This document shows positions 26,553 to 38,126 of a stretch of DNA of 64,000 bases, one piece after another. Position 1 is the first letter of the stretch; the number at the start of each line of letters is the position of its first letter. The stretch is from Iris pallida. Taxonomy: Eukaryota > Streptophyta > Magnoliopsida > Asparagales > Iridaceae. Both the position numbers and the translations under genes were made by a program. The notes beneath the pieces are model-generated. The model saw only the letters and a list, made by a program, of their open reading frames with translations, searched no databases and was not told the origin of the DNA. The stretch is taken from the NCBI GenBank assembly GCA_029216955.1, contig JANAVB010003400.1, positions 11,807,359 through 11,871,358 of the forward strand, written 5' to 3'.

Positions 26553-26656
26553 CGGGGCCTCGCCTCAGAGGTTCCGCTGCCCGGTCAGCGGATAGGGATC
26601 GAGGGGGCAGCGCCCCCCATGGGGGTTCGGGGGCGAAGCCCCCGAAAGGTATTCAG
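26553..26656. other. GC-rich double hairpin
   Basis: Two adjacent perfect palindromes stand out from AT-rich surroundings: GGGGGC-AGC-GCCCCC and, a few bases on, TTCGGGGGC-GAA-GCCCCCGAA. A GCTGCCCGGTCAGCGG segment precedes them. Similar GGGGC...GCCCC hairpins occur in plant LTRs from general knowledge, so this may be part of the copia LTR that follows. Confidence 0.6.
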
Positions 26657-26699
26657 ATTTCCAGATCAGTTTATCTTTGGACCACCGCCGTCAAGTAAA

Positions 26700-27666
26700 A
26701 AAGGCATCTTCAAGTCTGCTCAAATATTTGAAGAAAGGCATCATCAAAGGGCTCTTGGCTTTCCTTTTTTATCAATATAATTTTTCATATTTATTGAGTC
26801 TAGAAATACGATGTACACTGTATCGTACTGGCAAATAGGCTACCCAAAAAACGTTTTCAAAATACCCTTTCATTTTGAAAGTAAGCCCACTTACAAAAGC
26901 CCAAACTACTTCCTAACTGTTTGACTTTTCAAAAAGCCCAAAAACCATTTTACAAAAACCCTGACAGAACTCCAGGCGAATTCGGCCGGAGTTCGGCCAG
27001 AGTTCGGTTAGTGAACGTTGCTTTTTGAACTTGGTCTTCCTGCAGTTACGGATCCCAACGAGATTTTCTCATAGAGTTCTGCCCGAATTTTGCCCGAATT
27101 CTGTCAGAATTCTGCCTTTGGAAAAACTATAAATAGAGAAGGATTTCGATCATTTCAATTCACTCATACACCAATTCACTTTCATATCTCTTCTCTACTA
27201 GCCTACTACTTCTTCCAAAGTATTCTGAGCTATTCATTTTCAAATCCCAAGCCAGTTACAATCCTCTAGTCGATTTGCCAGTGCGGTACGGTCTAGAAGT
27301 TTCAGAGTGATTGTAATCAGAGGCTTGATTGAAGAAAGACTCTTCACAATTGAAGTTGGTCGAGTACTTCGGATCAAAGCTCGCGTTGTAGAAGTTGCAA
27401 GAACTTCAGATGAAAACTTGTGGTGATTTTCTATAGTGGATTCAACTGGAAGCTAGAGTTCTTCCGACTGGACTAGTCCTCACAAGAGGGAAACCAGTAT
27501 ACATTCTTGTGTTTGTGTTTGCTCTCTACTCTCTACTTTTCATTTACATATCTGTGATATATTATCTGTGATCTTGTTACTAACATTTTTAAATAGTTAA
27601 TTTCCGCTGCCTACTCTTTTCACCCCCTCTAGAGTATTGCGCTTTACAACTCGTTCCTACAGTCGG
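26700..27666 (+). repeat. Copia (SIRE/Maximus-like) LTR fragment
   Basis: The stretch has LTR layout: TATAAATA at 27128, then a CT-rich leader, a GGACTAGTCCTCACAAGAGGG segment and an end region with TTTCCGCTGCCTACTC, CCCCCTCTAGAG and CTCGTTCCTACA. These resemble the R-U5 region of SIRE/Maximus-type copia LTRs from memory. No primer site or gag follows, so it is a fragment. Confidence 0.45.
27128..27135 (+). promoter_or_regulatory. TATA box of the LTR fragment
   Basis: TATAAATA in the context AACTATAAATAGAG, about 30 bp before a CT/CA-rich leader. It is a good match to plant LTR promoters. Confidence 0.5.
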
Positions 27667-28734
27667 TCCTACAATAACTGTTCACAAACTTTGGTTCATC
27701 TCTGCCAATATTGTCATTCCTTCTTTTTGTTGACCGAGATATAGGAATTAGGTAATGACTATTTGTTCTATGTCATCAACTATGTCAGCCTCTCCTTTAG
27801 TTCCTGACACAAAACAATTCAAAATATGTATTGCCAAGTAACATACCTTAAAATTCAGACTTGGGTAGTTTGCATTCTCAGTACATAGATTGTCTTATAT
27901 TACTTCTGGAATACTTTGTATATTTTTTTTTGTAATTTAAATATATGATGACGAACAAAAAACATCTGAAAGTATCAAGTATGGCCATTAAGTGGCCTGC
28001 TGTGTAGTTAACTAGTTTTTGTAATATACCGAAGTCGATCGACAATATCAATAATAGTTTTTTGTAATATAACCGACACAAAGATTCTAGTGTACCAAAG
28101 TTGGCATGCCCTATTGTATTTTGTAGTTCCATGTTGTGTCCGATACACATACTACGTGACAGATGCACCAGTTTTTGTACGTTCATAAAAATTTAAGTGA
28201 CGTCATCTTAGAGATGAAGTGCTAGTACAACTTTTTCCCTCTTTTATTTTTGGCCATTTTAACTTTATTTTATCTATTAAAATGTAGGATGCTTAAGAAT
28301 TATACCTATACCAAAAACAGGAAGATGACATCGAGAAGCAAAAAAGGTTTATGGAGGCACCCTCTGGTGCTAATGTTCGGCAAGATTTCAAGATCCTTGA
28401 AGGAGAGGAAAATCGGCATGGAACTCGGCACAAAGAGCCACTATGTATCTGTAAAAAAGATATACGTTACATCTAGTTTTCAATTCTACAAATGATGCCC
28501 ATATCGTCTAATCTATGAAGATGAAGTGTATCACTATATCTGAACTTTCTTTTATTGTTTGAATATTATCAATATTTTGTAAGTTTGATCTTTTTTCTGA
28601 AACAAAAGAAAGGGAAGTTGCTTATAATTGCGTGATATAAACATGCAACTAGTCAAGTGTACTAATATCAATTTCTCTTGGATGGGAAGTGTCTATATAT
28701 ATAATTGCCATTGCTTGGAAGTGTCTAAGTTATG
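27667..28734. other. Unassigned spacer with a possible decayed coding piece
   Basis: No confident gene. A frame around 28322-28450 reads with normal codon texture (for example EKQKRFMEAP and DFKILEGEEN) but has no start, no domain I recognise and no support downstream; an 81-codon frame overlaps it. Two GGAAGTGTCTA motifs near 28686 and 28718 match sequence resuming beyond gypsy D at 42554, so this is the same host sequence cut by that insertion. Confidence 0.35.
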
Positions 28735-28739
28735 AGGAG

Positions 28740-29181
28740 TGATGCATTTCTAAGTATAACAGTAGTACAGTAGCTAGGGTGGTAGCAGTTTCCTGCCAAA
28801 GTAGCAATCAACAGTCACTAATACAGTTGGTAGTTATATACATACAGTTGGTAGTTACATACAGTCAGCAACAGAGGCCAGTTGGAGTCCAGTCATCCAA
28901 TCATCCTGCCACCTGTTCCAGAGTTAGATAGGAGAGTATTAGCAAGGGCATTTCTGTCAATTGTATTCATCTTTTGAATTGTACAAATACCGGGAATTAA
29001 GAGAAAAGAGACCATGATTGATGATATGCTAATTTCTACTGTAACTGAATATTCTTGATTGCAATAAAAGTCTTATTCTTCTTCCCTAAACTCTTCTTAA
29101 TGTTAGTGAAACCCTAGTTCACCATGGCTGTTACAACACGATCTACGGCAAATCCTGTACCAATAGGAAGGGGTCGTATCA
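28740..29181 (+). repeat. 5' LTR of gypsy D (442 bp)
   Basis: It starts TGATGCATTTC and ends GTCGTATCA. It matches the split 3' LTR collinearly, but carries an extra ATACATACAGTTGGTAGTT-type duplication near 28838. A polyadenylation-like GCAATAAAAG lies near 29061. The gag ATG (29124) lies inside this LTR. Confidence 0.9.
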
Positions 29182-30500
29182 ATTTGGTATCAGAGCAGAT
29201 CGAAAACCATGGGGAATCGAGTCGAGAACGGGGTTCGAGCAGTCGAGGAGCTCGGCCAGGATTGCCAGAAGGACTTCAAACGACTACCGAGGAGGATTGT
29301 CTCCACCTATGTTCCTTGGAAGGAACTGTCACTAAGCTCAATAGCAAGCTGGATCGGTTTATGGAAGAATTTTCAAGAAACCGAAGGATCGGAGGAGAGA
29401 GCTCAAGAGTGTCGGCCATGGCGACCAGTGGGAACCTTGCTATTATTGCAAGAACTCCTCAGCAACAACAAAACCCTTAACAACAATAAAATAAAAAAAC
29501 CCCTCAAGGTATGATGACAATGTCTCCCATGAATCCAAGTTTTATTCAATTTAGGGCTGCTGTTCCTTCCATGAACCCTAATTTCCACTAATTTGGGGAT
29601 GCTGTTCCACCCACGAACCCTAATTTCCACCAATTTGGGACTAACCTTCAAGTCCCATGTACTAACCCCAAGATTCTAGAGTAAATAGTAGGTTTAGAGA
29701 AATTTCTCCACAATCAAGTTTTTTCCCAAACATTCAGCCCACACCCCCAATTTTCTTTGGGGCACAACCAAATTTGCCTACAGAAGGCCAAGGTTGGGGG
29801 AAGTCTACAGTGAGACTGAATATTCCTGACTTTGATGGGGAGAAGGATGTTGAGGAGTGGTTAATGCGAGTAAACCACTACTTCAATTTCTACTACATAC
29901 CTGAAGGAGACAGAATGAGGGCTTGTTCAGTCCAATTGAAGGGGACAACTGCATATTGGTTTGATTGGTTGCTCCAAATTAGAGGGGGGATTGTGAATTG
30001 GAAAGACTTTTACAATGCTATAAGGACAGAGTTTGGCCCTTCTTAATTCATAGACCACCACATTGACCTCAAGTTACTAAGGGAAGAAGGCACAGTGCAA
30101 GAGTATACCTTGCAATTTTAGAAGTTGTCTAAGAAAGTAAGGCTTCCTGAAACTTCGTTGATAAGCCAGTATATAGGGGTCTCAAGGATGAGATCGAATA
30201 TGAAGTCTTGGTAGCTAGACCGGTTAGTCTTTCTGCAGCAATGCAAGTAGCTAGATTGTATGAATCCAAGATCTCATCAGCTGTTAAAAAGACCTATAAA
30301 AGTAGCAATTACCAGAGCAGACCTCCTATGACCACACTTCCTGTAGTACCTAGCAGACAGTCCCAAGAGATTCCCAACTATACCACATAGCACTATATCA
30401 CATGCAGAAATCAATAGAAGGAGAAATTTGGGGCTATGTTACATTTGTGATGAAAAATAGACTAGAGGTCATAAGTCTAAAGAGAAGAAACTATTCATGA
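29124..30500 (+). pseudogene. Gypsy D gag (decayed)
   Basis: The frame starts at ATG 29124 inside the LTR (MAVTTRSTANPVP), runs through the primer site as LVSEQIEN and continues to 29480 with a basic/Ser-rich N-terminus. After a frameshift, 29774-30046 encodes a retrotransposon gag core (LNIPDFDGEKDVEEWL, then GTTAYWFDWLL). A further frameshifted stretch (30208-30390) follows. Near 30438-30490 a zinc-knuckle remnant reads CYICDEK-stop-TRGHK with the final Cys missing. Gag would form the virus-like particle and package RNA. The copy is broken. Confidence 0.8.
29185..29196 (+). other. Primer binding site of gypsy D
   Basis: TGGTATCAGAGC, complementary to the 3' end of plant initiator Met-tRNA, sits 3 bp after the LTR. 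It primes minus-strand DNA synthesis in this class of elements. Confidence 0.9.
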
Positions 30501-33500
30501 TAGTTGCAGGAGATGAGGAACATGATAATGAGATAGAGGAGGCAGAAGTAGCAGAAAAAATGGAAGGGAATAACCAAAGCCTATTTGAAATCTCCCTGCA
30601 AGCTATATCAGGAAATTTTAGTCACTCTACTATGAAACTAAGGGGAGTTGTTCAAAATAAGCCTGTCATGATCTTGGTGGATTCTGGATCCACCTAAAAT
30701 TTTATTGATTCTAATTTTAGCAAGAGATTGGGTTTACCTATCTCTGACAACAAGCACTTTGAAGTCCAAGTGGCTAATGGAGAGAAAGTGATCAGTCAGG
30801 GGATATATAAAAATATTGTTATTGCGTGCCAACAGAAGAAGATAATTACAGATCTTTTACCTCTACCCATTGCTGGGTGCCAAATAGTATTGGGCGCTAA
30901 CTGACTTAGTACTCTTGGAGACATAATCTAGAATTTTCAGGAATTAACAATGAAGTATGAGCAGTCAGGGATGTGGCAGCAATTCACATGAGTTCAAGAC
31001 ACAGAGTTAACACTAAGGAAACCTGAAGAGAAAGATCTCAGACAGAAGGGACAGTTCTTCATCATCCAATTATGCTCCATGGGCCTGCAGGAAAACAAAA
31101 TGTCAAGTAGCAAAGAAGAAACCACCATAGTAGAGTTGATACACAAATATGATCAGTTGTTTGTTGAACCAAAAGGCTTACCTCCCCCAAGACCATTTGA
31201 TCATAAAATTCCCTTGTTACTTAGATCTGTGCCAGTGTACAGTAGGCCTTACAGGCATCCCTATATACACAAAAATGAGATAGAGAGACAAGTGCAGGAG
31301 ATGCTAGATAGAAGCATCATCAGACCAAGCTAGAGTTCATATGCATCCCCAGTCATACTTGTGAAGAAGAATGATGGCACTTGGAGAATGTGCATTAATT
31401 ATAGAAGCTTAAATCAGCAGACAATTAAGGATAGGTTCCCTATTCCTTTCATTGAAGAGCTTTTTGATGAGTTACATGACTCCAGGTATTTTTCCAAACT
31501 TGATCTGAGAGCTGGATACCATCAAGTGAGATTGACACATGCAAATATCCATAAAACTGCATTCAGGACTCATGAGGCACAGTATGAGTTCTTAGTAATG
31601 CCCTTTGGGCTCACTAATGCCCCTTCAACATTCCAATGTCTTATGAACTCAGTTTTTAAAGATTTTCTTAGAAAATTTATACTTGTCTTCTTTGATGACA
31701 TACTAGTATATAGCCCAAATCTTAAAAGCCATTGTACATATCTAGAGATGGTTTTTCAGAGACTGCAGGATCATCAATTGAAGGTGAAGAGAAGTAAATG
31801 TTATTTTGGGCAACAACAAGTAGGGTATTTAGGTCACATCATCTCTGAAACAGGGGTGGCAGTAGATCAAGACAAGATTAAGTCTGTCCTGGAGTGGCCT
31901 ACTCCCAAGACTGTCAAAGAGATCAGAGGTTTCCTTGGGCTTACAGGGTAATACAGGAGATTTGTTAGGGATTATGGAGTTATAGCATAGCCATTGACTT
32001 CTCTCCTCAAGAAAAATACTTTCAGTTGGACAGATACAGCTCAGAAAGCTTTTAAAGACTTGAAATTACACCTGACCCAACCTCCTATTCTGGCAATGCC
32101 TGACTTTAATGAGACTTTCACTTTAGAGTGTGATGCTTCTAGTAGTGGCATTGGAGCTGTGCACATGGAGAGAGGGCACCCCATAGCCTACTTAAGTCAG
32201 AATCTAAAGGGGAGGGCTACTGTCTTATCAAATTATGAGAAGGAGATGCTAGCCATCCTCCTAGCAGTCAAGAAATGGAGTTAATACCTACGGGGTAGGC
32301 AGTTTATCATTAAGATTGACCACAAGCCTCTTAAATATATGTTGGAGCAAAGGGTTTATACTGATGCACAATATAAATGGATAATGAAGTTACATGGGTA
32401 TAACTACAAAGTAGAATACAAAAATGGGACAGAGAACAGGGCTGCAGATAGTCTTTCAAGGAGGGAAGAGATGCAGTTACAAGCTATAAGTGTAGTCCAA
32501 AATCAATGGCTGCAACAGTATAAAGAAGCCATGAAGACTTCTCAATACTACCAAGAACAACTAAAAAAATGGGATAATGGGTTACTCAACACTGATAAGT
32601 TCTCCGTTAGGAATAAACTTTTGTATTACAAAAATAGGCTACTGTTTGAACCTGGTTCATAATTTGCACTAGCTATGCTCAAAGAGCATCATAAAACTCT
32701 ATAATCAGGCTATTCTGGATTTCAGAAAACACTTCATAGGCTCAGGAAGGTTTGCTATTGAAGAGGTATAAAGAGAGATGTCCAAACTTATATCAAGACT
32801 TGTGAAGTATGTCAAGCTCACAAGAGTGAGAACTCCTCACTTGCAGGTTTATTACAACCTCTACCAATCCCAAACATGATTTGGGAGGACATATCTATGG
32901 ACTTCATAGAGGATTTACCTCTCAGTTATCACAAATCTGTGATAATGGTGGTGGTTGATAGGCTCACCAAATATGTGCATCTCTTTGCCCAATTGCACAT
33001 CCTTACACTGTTATCAAAGTTGCTCAGGTTTTCATGGAAGGGGTTTTCAAGCTACACGGACTGCCCAGGACTATAGTGTCAGACAGGGACCCTATATTCA
33101 CTAGTGCTTTTTGGAAAGAATTCTTCAAATTGCAAGGATCACAGTTGAACTACAACACTTCCTACCACCCTCAAACAGATGGGCAGACAGAGGTCACTAA
33201 TAGGAGCATTGAGGGATACCTAAGATGTTTCTGTAGTCATCAACCTAAGGAATGGGTAAAGCATTTGTTGTGGGCTGAATACTGGTATAATACTAGTTGG
33301 CATTTTTCTACCAAAACTACTCCCTTTGAAGTTGTTTATGGTAGGGAACCTCCTAATCTGTTGACCTATGTTTCATAGTTAGTGCAAGATCACAATGTAG
33401 CTGAGGCTTTGGCTACCAGGGATAACTCTATTCAGATCCTTAAACACAACTTGGTGTTAGCTCAAAACAGAATGAAGAGACTTGCTGATCTGCATAAGAC

Positions 33501-33942
33501 AGAGAGGGAGTTTGCAATTGGAGATTGGGTCTATCTCAAGTTGCTGCCTTATAGGCAGATTACTGTGGCACAGAGGAAGTCTCAGAAGTTGTCACCAAGG
33601 TACTTTGGTCCATACCAGGTTGTGGCAAGAGTTGGGCAGGTAGCTTATAGGCTTGCTTTGCCAGATGAGGCTACCATACACCCTATCTTTCATATGTCAC
33701 AGCTCAAGAAGCACTTATGTCAAAGAGTGGTAGTGCAGGATGGTATCCCTAATTCTGGAGAAGAAATATTGAAGGAACCAGAGAGGATCTTAGAGAGAAA
33801 GCTGGTCAAAAGAAATAACAGAGCAGCAGTAGATCTACTAGTACACTGGAATAATCAAAGCTCAGAAGAGGCAACTTGGGTGCCATATGAAGAGTTCTGT
33901 AGGACGTTTCCTTATTTTGACCTTGAGGCAAGGTCAAATTAA
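30501..33942 (+). pseudogene. Gypsy D pol: protease, RT, RNase H, integrase, chromodomain-like tail
   Basis: The protease motif LVDSGST is at about 30675-30695. RT spans about 31200-31950 with KLDLRAGYHQ, MPFGLTNAP and the catalytic FFDD at 31688-31699 (usually YVDD or FVDD). RNase H (about 32000-32440) shows TLECDASSSGIGAV and ADSLSR. Integrase has the zinc-binding region near 32690-32830, then [14 protein letters not shown] and [11 protein letters not shown]. The C-terminus gives RYFGPYQVV, FHMSQLKKH and EEATWVPYEEF before the stop at 33942. Stops replace residues at 31950, 31988, 32281, 32759 and 33378, and a frameshift lies near 33000. I infer a chromovirus of Reina/Galadriel type, but the clade is uncertain. 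Confidence 0.88.
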
Positions 33943-33954
33943 AGGGGTGAGTAT
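33941..33954 (+). other. Polypurine tract of gypsy D
   Basis: AAAGGGGTGAGTAT lies between the integrase stop and the TG of the 3' LTR. Confidence 0.8.
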
Positions 33955-34225
33955 TGATGCACTCCTAAGCATAACAGTAGTACAGTAGCTATAGTGGTAG
34001 CAGTTTCCTGCCAAAGTAGCAGTCAACAGTCACTAATACAGTTGGTAGTTACATACAGTCAGCAACAGAGGCCAGTTGGAGTCCAGTCATCCAATCATCC
34101 TGCCACCTGTTCCAGAGTTAGATAGGAGAGTATTAGCAAGGGCATTTCTGTCAATTGTATTCATCTTTTGAATTGTACAAATACCAGGAATTAAGAGGGA
34201 AGAGAACATGATTGATGATATGCTA
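33955..34225 (+). repeat. 3' LTR of gypsy D, left part
   Basis: It starts TGATGCACTCC and is collinear with the 5' LTR up to GATATGCTA, where the CACTA element enters. The last three bases, CTA, are the target duplication. Confidence 0.9.
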
Positions 34226-34570
34226 CACTACACCAAAAAGGTCCTTTTGGAACGGTAAAATTCCGTTACAAATAATTTTAGGAACGCCTATATTCCGTGC
34301 CTATTTACGGGCTGCCAAATTTGTTGGAACGGAATAAAGGCGTTCCAGTAAACATTTATTGGAACGCTTTTATGGTGTTCCAATATTGGAACACCGATAA
34401 AGCGTTCCAAAAAAGAGTTCCAACAAAATATTCCAACTTACTCTTCCCCTGCTTATTGGAACGACTAAAAAGAGTTCCAATTTTGGAACATTAGAAACGC
34501 GTTCCTAAGAAAAGCATCCCAGAATACTTTTTGCGCCAAATTTTGGAACACCTAAAAAGTGTTCCAGTTT
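34226..34570. repeat. CACTA left terminus and sub-terminal repeats
   Basis: The motif GGAACG or its complement CGTTCC, often as TTGGAAC / GTTCCAA, recurs more than ten times within about 340 bp. CACTA transposases bind such arrays; the right end carries the same word. Confidence 0.85.
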
Positions 34571-34587
34571 TCAATATTTTTTTTCCA

Positions 34588-34640
<53 letters not shown>

Positions 34641-35572
34641 CTTGAAATGATATATAGATAATATATTACAACATAAGTAGTTATGCTATGAATTTCAAAA
34701 CATGTAGGGTTCCAAGGAAGTCCAAGAAAGTATGTAACAAAATGGCATTTGACAATTTTGTATAAATCTTGAGATTTTATGAAAGTAAAATTCATTAAAA
34801 TATACTGAAATAAACAAACTTCCATAGCACAAGTACATGGAAAGTGAAGCATGTTAAAACTACATACACTAATAAAGTCCAAATGTCTTACATAAACATT
34901 GTATATATGTTTAATACAACTTTACTAAACTATCATGCCGAAAAAATATCCGAGAGCTACGAAAATAATTTGAGCAACATAGACTAATCTCTTCTGACAC
35001 TTTCGTTCTAGTTAGCGCCTGGGAAGATGATAACCGAGGAAGCAAAACATGTGACGACCTGTATACATTTAAAAAATCGTTTAAAACCATGAAAAAATAA
35101 TTTGACCACAAAAACTTATTCATTCAATGAGACGCATAAAGAAAAAAAAACTGAAGCAAAAAGCACATATTGGAGATTGGTTGCTTGTATTTCACACTGA
35201 AGAAAAAGCACAACACATATGATAGACAACAACACAAATGAGCAGATTTACTTTTGTGAGCAATAAAAATTATCAACAACACTACAAGTATCATTATAGT
35301 TTAAATTAAAATTCATCACATGTCCACATTAAAAAAAGGCTTAATTGTAGTTTCATCAACCATGTAACAAACGTCTATTTTGAAGATAGGGAAACTTCAA
35401 CCTGCTGCTAAATGTAAATGCCCTAGTGGTTGAAGGAACTACAATCAAGCCTTTATTCAGAAGCAGGTAGGATAACATTTACACATTCCTGTTGGAATAC
35501 ATGCATAGGAGTATTTAAACAAAACTCAGAATATAACAACAAAATGTGAGATATATATAACAACAGAATGTA

Positions 35573-35636
<64 letters not shown>

Positions 35637-36253
35637 CAACAGATATCAATAGTGGATTCCTGACTTGTGTTATCTATGACAACATCACATGAAGTACTAC
35701 CTCCCACATCGACGATTTCTGGAGCTTCACTCTGGTTATCTGCAGAATTACCATTGGCTACAAAATCACTCCCAAAAGCAATAGAGTGCATCCATAAACA
35801 TAAAGTTTCAAATGAAAAGGACACTCCTTAAAGACTTGCATCCTAATATTAATATTAATCATAAACGCTACAACTAAGATCAGCTAACTAAGCTATATAT
35901 TATATGGTAGGAACTTCATGATTTATTTACTCAAGAGAAAGAAATTAAAAAGTAAACTAAGAGAAATAGACCTCATTTTTGTTTAAAGTATTTCTGAGTT
36001 CTATGCTAGTTGGAAATCCAAAGAATTGCAAAATAAGAAATTGGCTATCAAACTAATAATATGATCACTCTTTAACCTAAACTGCTACTTCACTACCATA
36101 TCATTAATTTTTGATATGAAGTTAATTCTATCACGAATCGAGTGTCATCTACATCACTATATGAAACCAATACGTCCAAAGTGACAAATAATCCAAGTGA
36201 AATTCGAGTTTTTAGTGAAGAAAAGATAAGCCAGACAACAGTAGCAGAATACC
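34571..36253. other. CACTA interior, mostly non-coding, with (TA)n runs
   Basis: (TA)n microsatellites lie at about 34598-34638 and 35575-35634. A minus-strand frame at 35638-35824 has ordinary coding texture (SDFVANGNSADNQSEAPEIV, then SQESTIDI) and ends in the microsatellite. I cannot name it; it may be another captured fragment. A minus-strand 70-codon frame at 34911-35123 is likewise unassigned. Confidence 0.4.
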
Positions 36254-37777
36254 TCTATTCAGGTGGCAGCAGTGCTATCTCAATTTCCTGGAGAGACTTC
36301 CCTTTGGTTTCCACCACATTTCTTTTCACAAATGTTGCTGCTATCAAGCAGAAGGTTGCAAATATGGTGTACAGAACTCCAGCACCTAGAGTTTCCAATA
36401 ACCACAAGAACAACAAACCTACAAAGAAATTGACCACGTGGAGAAATGACAAAACCATCTTTTAGTATGAATACTACTGCAGATAAGTTTAAGAACACAA
36501 AAATTAACATGAATAGTTCAATACTGGCTTCAAGTCCAATCCACACTTGAGCGCATACAAACAGGTTAAATTTTATAACAAAAAATTCATGAATATATTA
36601 TTTGGATGACATATTCTAACCTTAACTGAGTACTTTGGTGTCCTGATTAAATACAAGTAAATAAATCTACACTGGATTTTTAAAAATATTTTCCATGTTG
36701 AAACGAAGTATACATACCCAATGGACAGACATACATACATCCATAGCCTTTGCTCGGATCTTGTTAGGAAATATCTCAGGTAAAAGAAGGCCAGGGACTG
36801 GACCAGCTCCTAATGCAAATGCCAAAACAAACCTGCAAAACCACAACTTAGCTAGAAACCAAGTGATCATACAAACAAATCTCCTTTTACTTCTCTTTAA
36901 GACTTACTAAATGAGGGTAACTGCACAGGATAAAAATATCGATGGCATCAACCTTCTCTGAGCTTTTATGTTGATATCAGTAACAAGCAGAGGTCCTTCA
37001 CTCCAGTGTGGCAGACTCATGGCAATAGGATAAACGTGAGAATTAATTACAGTAACTGCACTGGATTTTTCAGAATGTTTGTACACTGGAGGCCTCAATA
37101 ACCACTATATAGAGTATAAACAAAGGTGGTCTTGTTTTTAGAAAGAATACGATACTTGAATGATAACTACACAACTGTTGTGAAGTTGTGCTAGTTAACT
37201 GAAAATTTCCTAAATGAAGCTCTGGTTGAGTCATACCAATTAGAGGTATAATAAAGCAGCTAAACCTTGCCCCTCAACCCATTCCAGATCAAGTTCAGTA
37301 GGAAACAAGAGAGCTAAGCTCGAGAATCATGCGATTGTTGCATAAGTCAACCCCAATAGCATCCCAATTAATGCGTGATAAAGCATAATTAACTCTTCAT
37401 TATAATTATGTTGACATTGGATATTGTTGGAACAATGATATATTTTTTCTTTCCTTTCCTAATAGGAAAGGAAATTTGATAGGAATTCTACTTTCCCATC
37501 CCCATAGAAAATACATGGGAATTGATTTCCTTTCCGTGAACCAAACGAGGCCTAGATGTGAAAGTTGACACAAAAGAAAATACTAAGAGGGTAGTCAAAG
37601 TACTTACATCAATGTTCCCCCAATTGAGAGATACATAGTACCAGAACCTAGAAAATGAAGTCTTGCTGCAGAAGCCTGAAGCCCCATCACCAAAGCCTGG
37701 AGAGATTATGGTACAGAGTTATAATGAGAAAGAGCAGCTCTGAAAGAGCAAGTCTCAGCCACGTATTTTACCATTCC
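36254..37777 (-). pseudogene. Captured 3' part of a plastidic glucose transporter gene (pGlcT)
   Basis: Four minus-strand blocks match the C-terminal third of the plastid-envelope glucose translocator (MFS sugar transporter). They are a GGAATG exon tail (37772-37777), exon 37608-37696 (ALVMGLQASAARLH... YLSIGGTL), exon 36718-36832 (LAFALGAGPVPGLLLPEIFP) and the last exon about 36254-36447 (VKRNVVETKGKSLQEIEIAL, then a stop). Introns of 75 and 775 bp have GT-AG ends and the joins keep frame and family sequence. The last exon lacks an AG acceptor (CCAC in its place). The conserved PVPGLLLPEIFP and PETKG-like VETKGKS signatures are present. The N-terminal two thirds, including the transit peptide, is absent. 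It lies inside a CACTA element, so I read it as a transduplicated fragment, not a host locus. Confidence 0.85.
37456..37555. mobile_element. MITE-like fragment in transporter intron
   Basis: TTTCCTTTCCTAATAGGAAAGGAAA forms a hairpin, and the segment ends GGAAATCAATTCCCATG / CCAAACGAGGCC. The GGCCTCGTTTGG terminus is common in plant MITEs. The other terminus is not found, so this is a fragment or a false match. Confidence 0.35.
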
Positions 37778-38063
37778 GGGGGTGGGACGGAGAGGGGGAA
37801 GGCGAGGGGGGCGATGCGGGTTCCGGGTCCCAGAGGGGGACGGATCCGTGGCGGAGGGAGAGGCGGAGGTGGAGGCGGAGGGAGGTGAGGCGGTCGAGGG
37901 CGGCGGAGATGGAGTTGGCGGCGTCGAGGAGGGAAGCGGAGGAGGAGTCGAGGTGGGAGGAGAGGTCGGCGACGGAGGGGGAGAGGAGGGAGGCGGAGAG
38001 GAGGCGAGCCAGGAAAATTAGGGCTTCTTCGAAGGCCTTGGGGGAGCACCTGTGGAGCTTCGG
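37778..38063 (-). pseudogene. GC-rich captured exon fragment of an unknown gene
   Basis: A minus-strand frame reads through KAFEEALIFLARLLSASLLS, then SSHLDSSSASLLDAANSI and ALDRLTSLRLHL, with strong third-position GC. It looks like a helical segment from the first exon of a host gene. I do not recognise the family. At about 37778 it abuts the GGAATG exon tail of the glucose transporter fragment, out of frame with it. It has no ATG of its own in this frame. GC content is far above that of the rest of the CACTA element. Confidence 0.55.
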
Positions 38064-38126
38064 TTTAGAATTTTTCTTAAGTGCGGGAGAAGTGCGGGGG
38101 AGTGGGGGTTTTGACTTAAATTTTGG

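Noticed and set aside
35278..35284. CACTACAAG as the left end of the inner CACTA element
   Set aside because: The following bases do not match the inner terminus, and the flanking CAA does not match the GAT expected as TSD.
36907..37098. 63-codon minus-strand frame between transporter exons
   Set aside because: It lies within the 775 bp intron of the captured pGlcT fragment and matches nothing in that protein.
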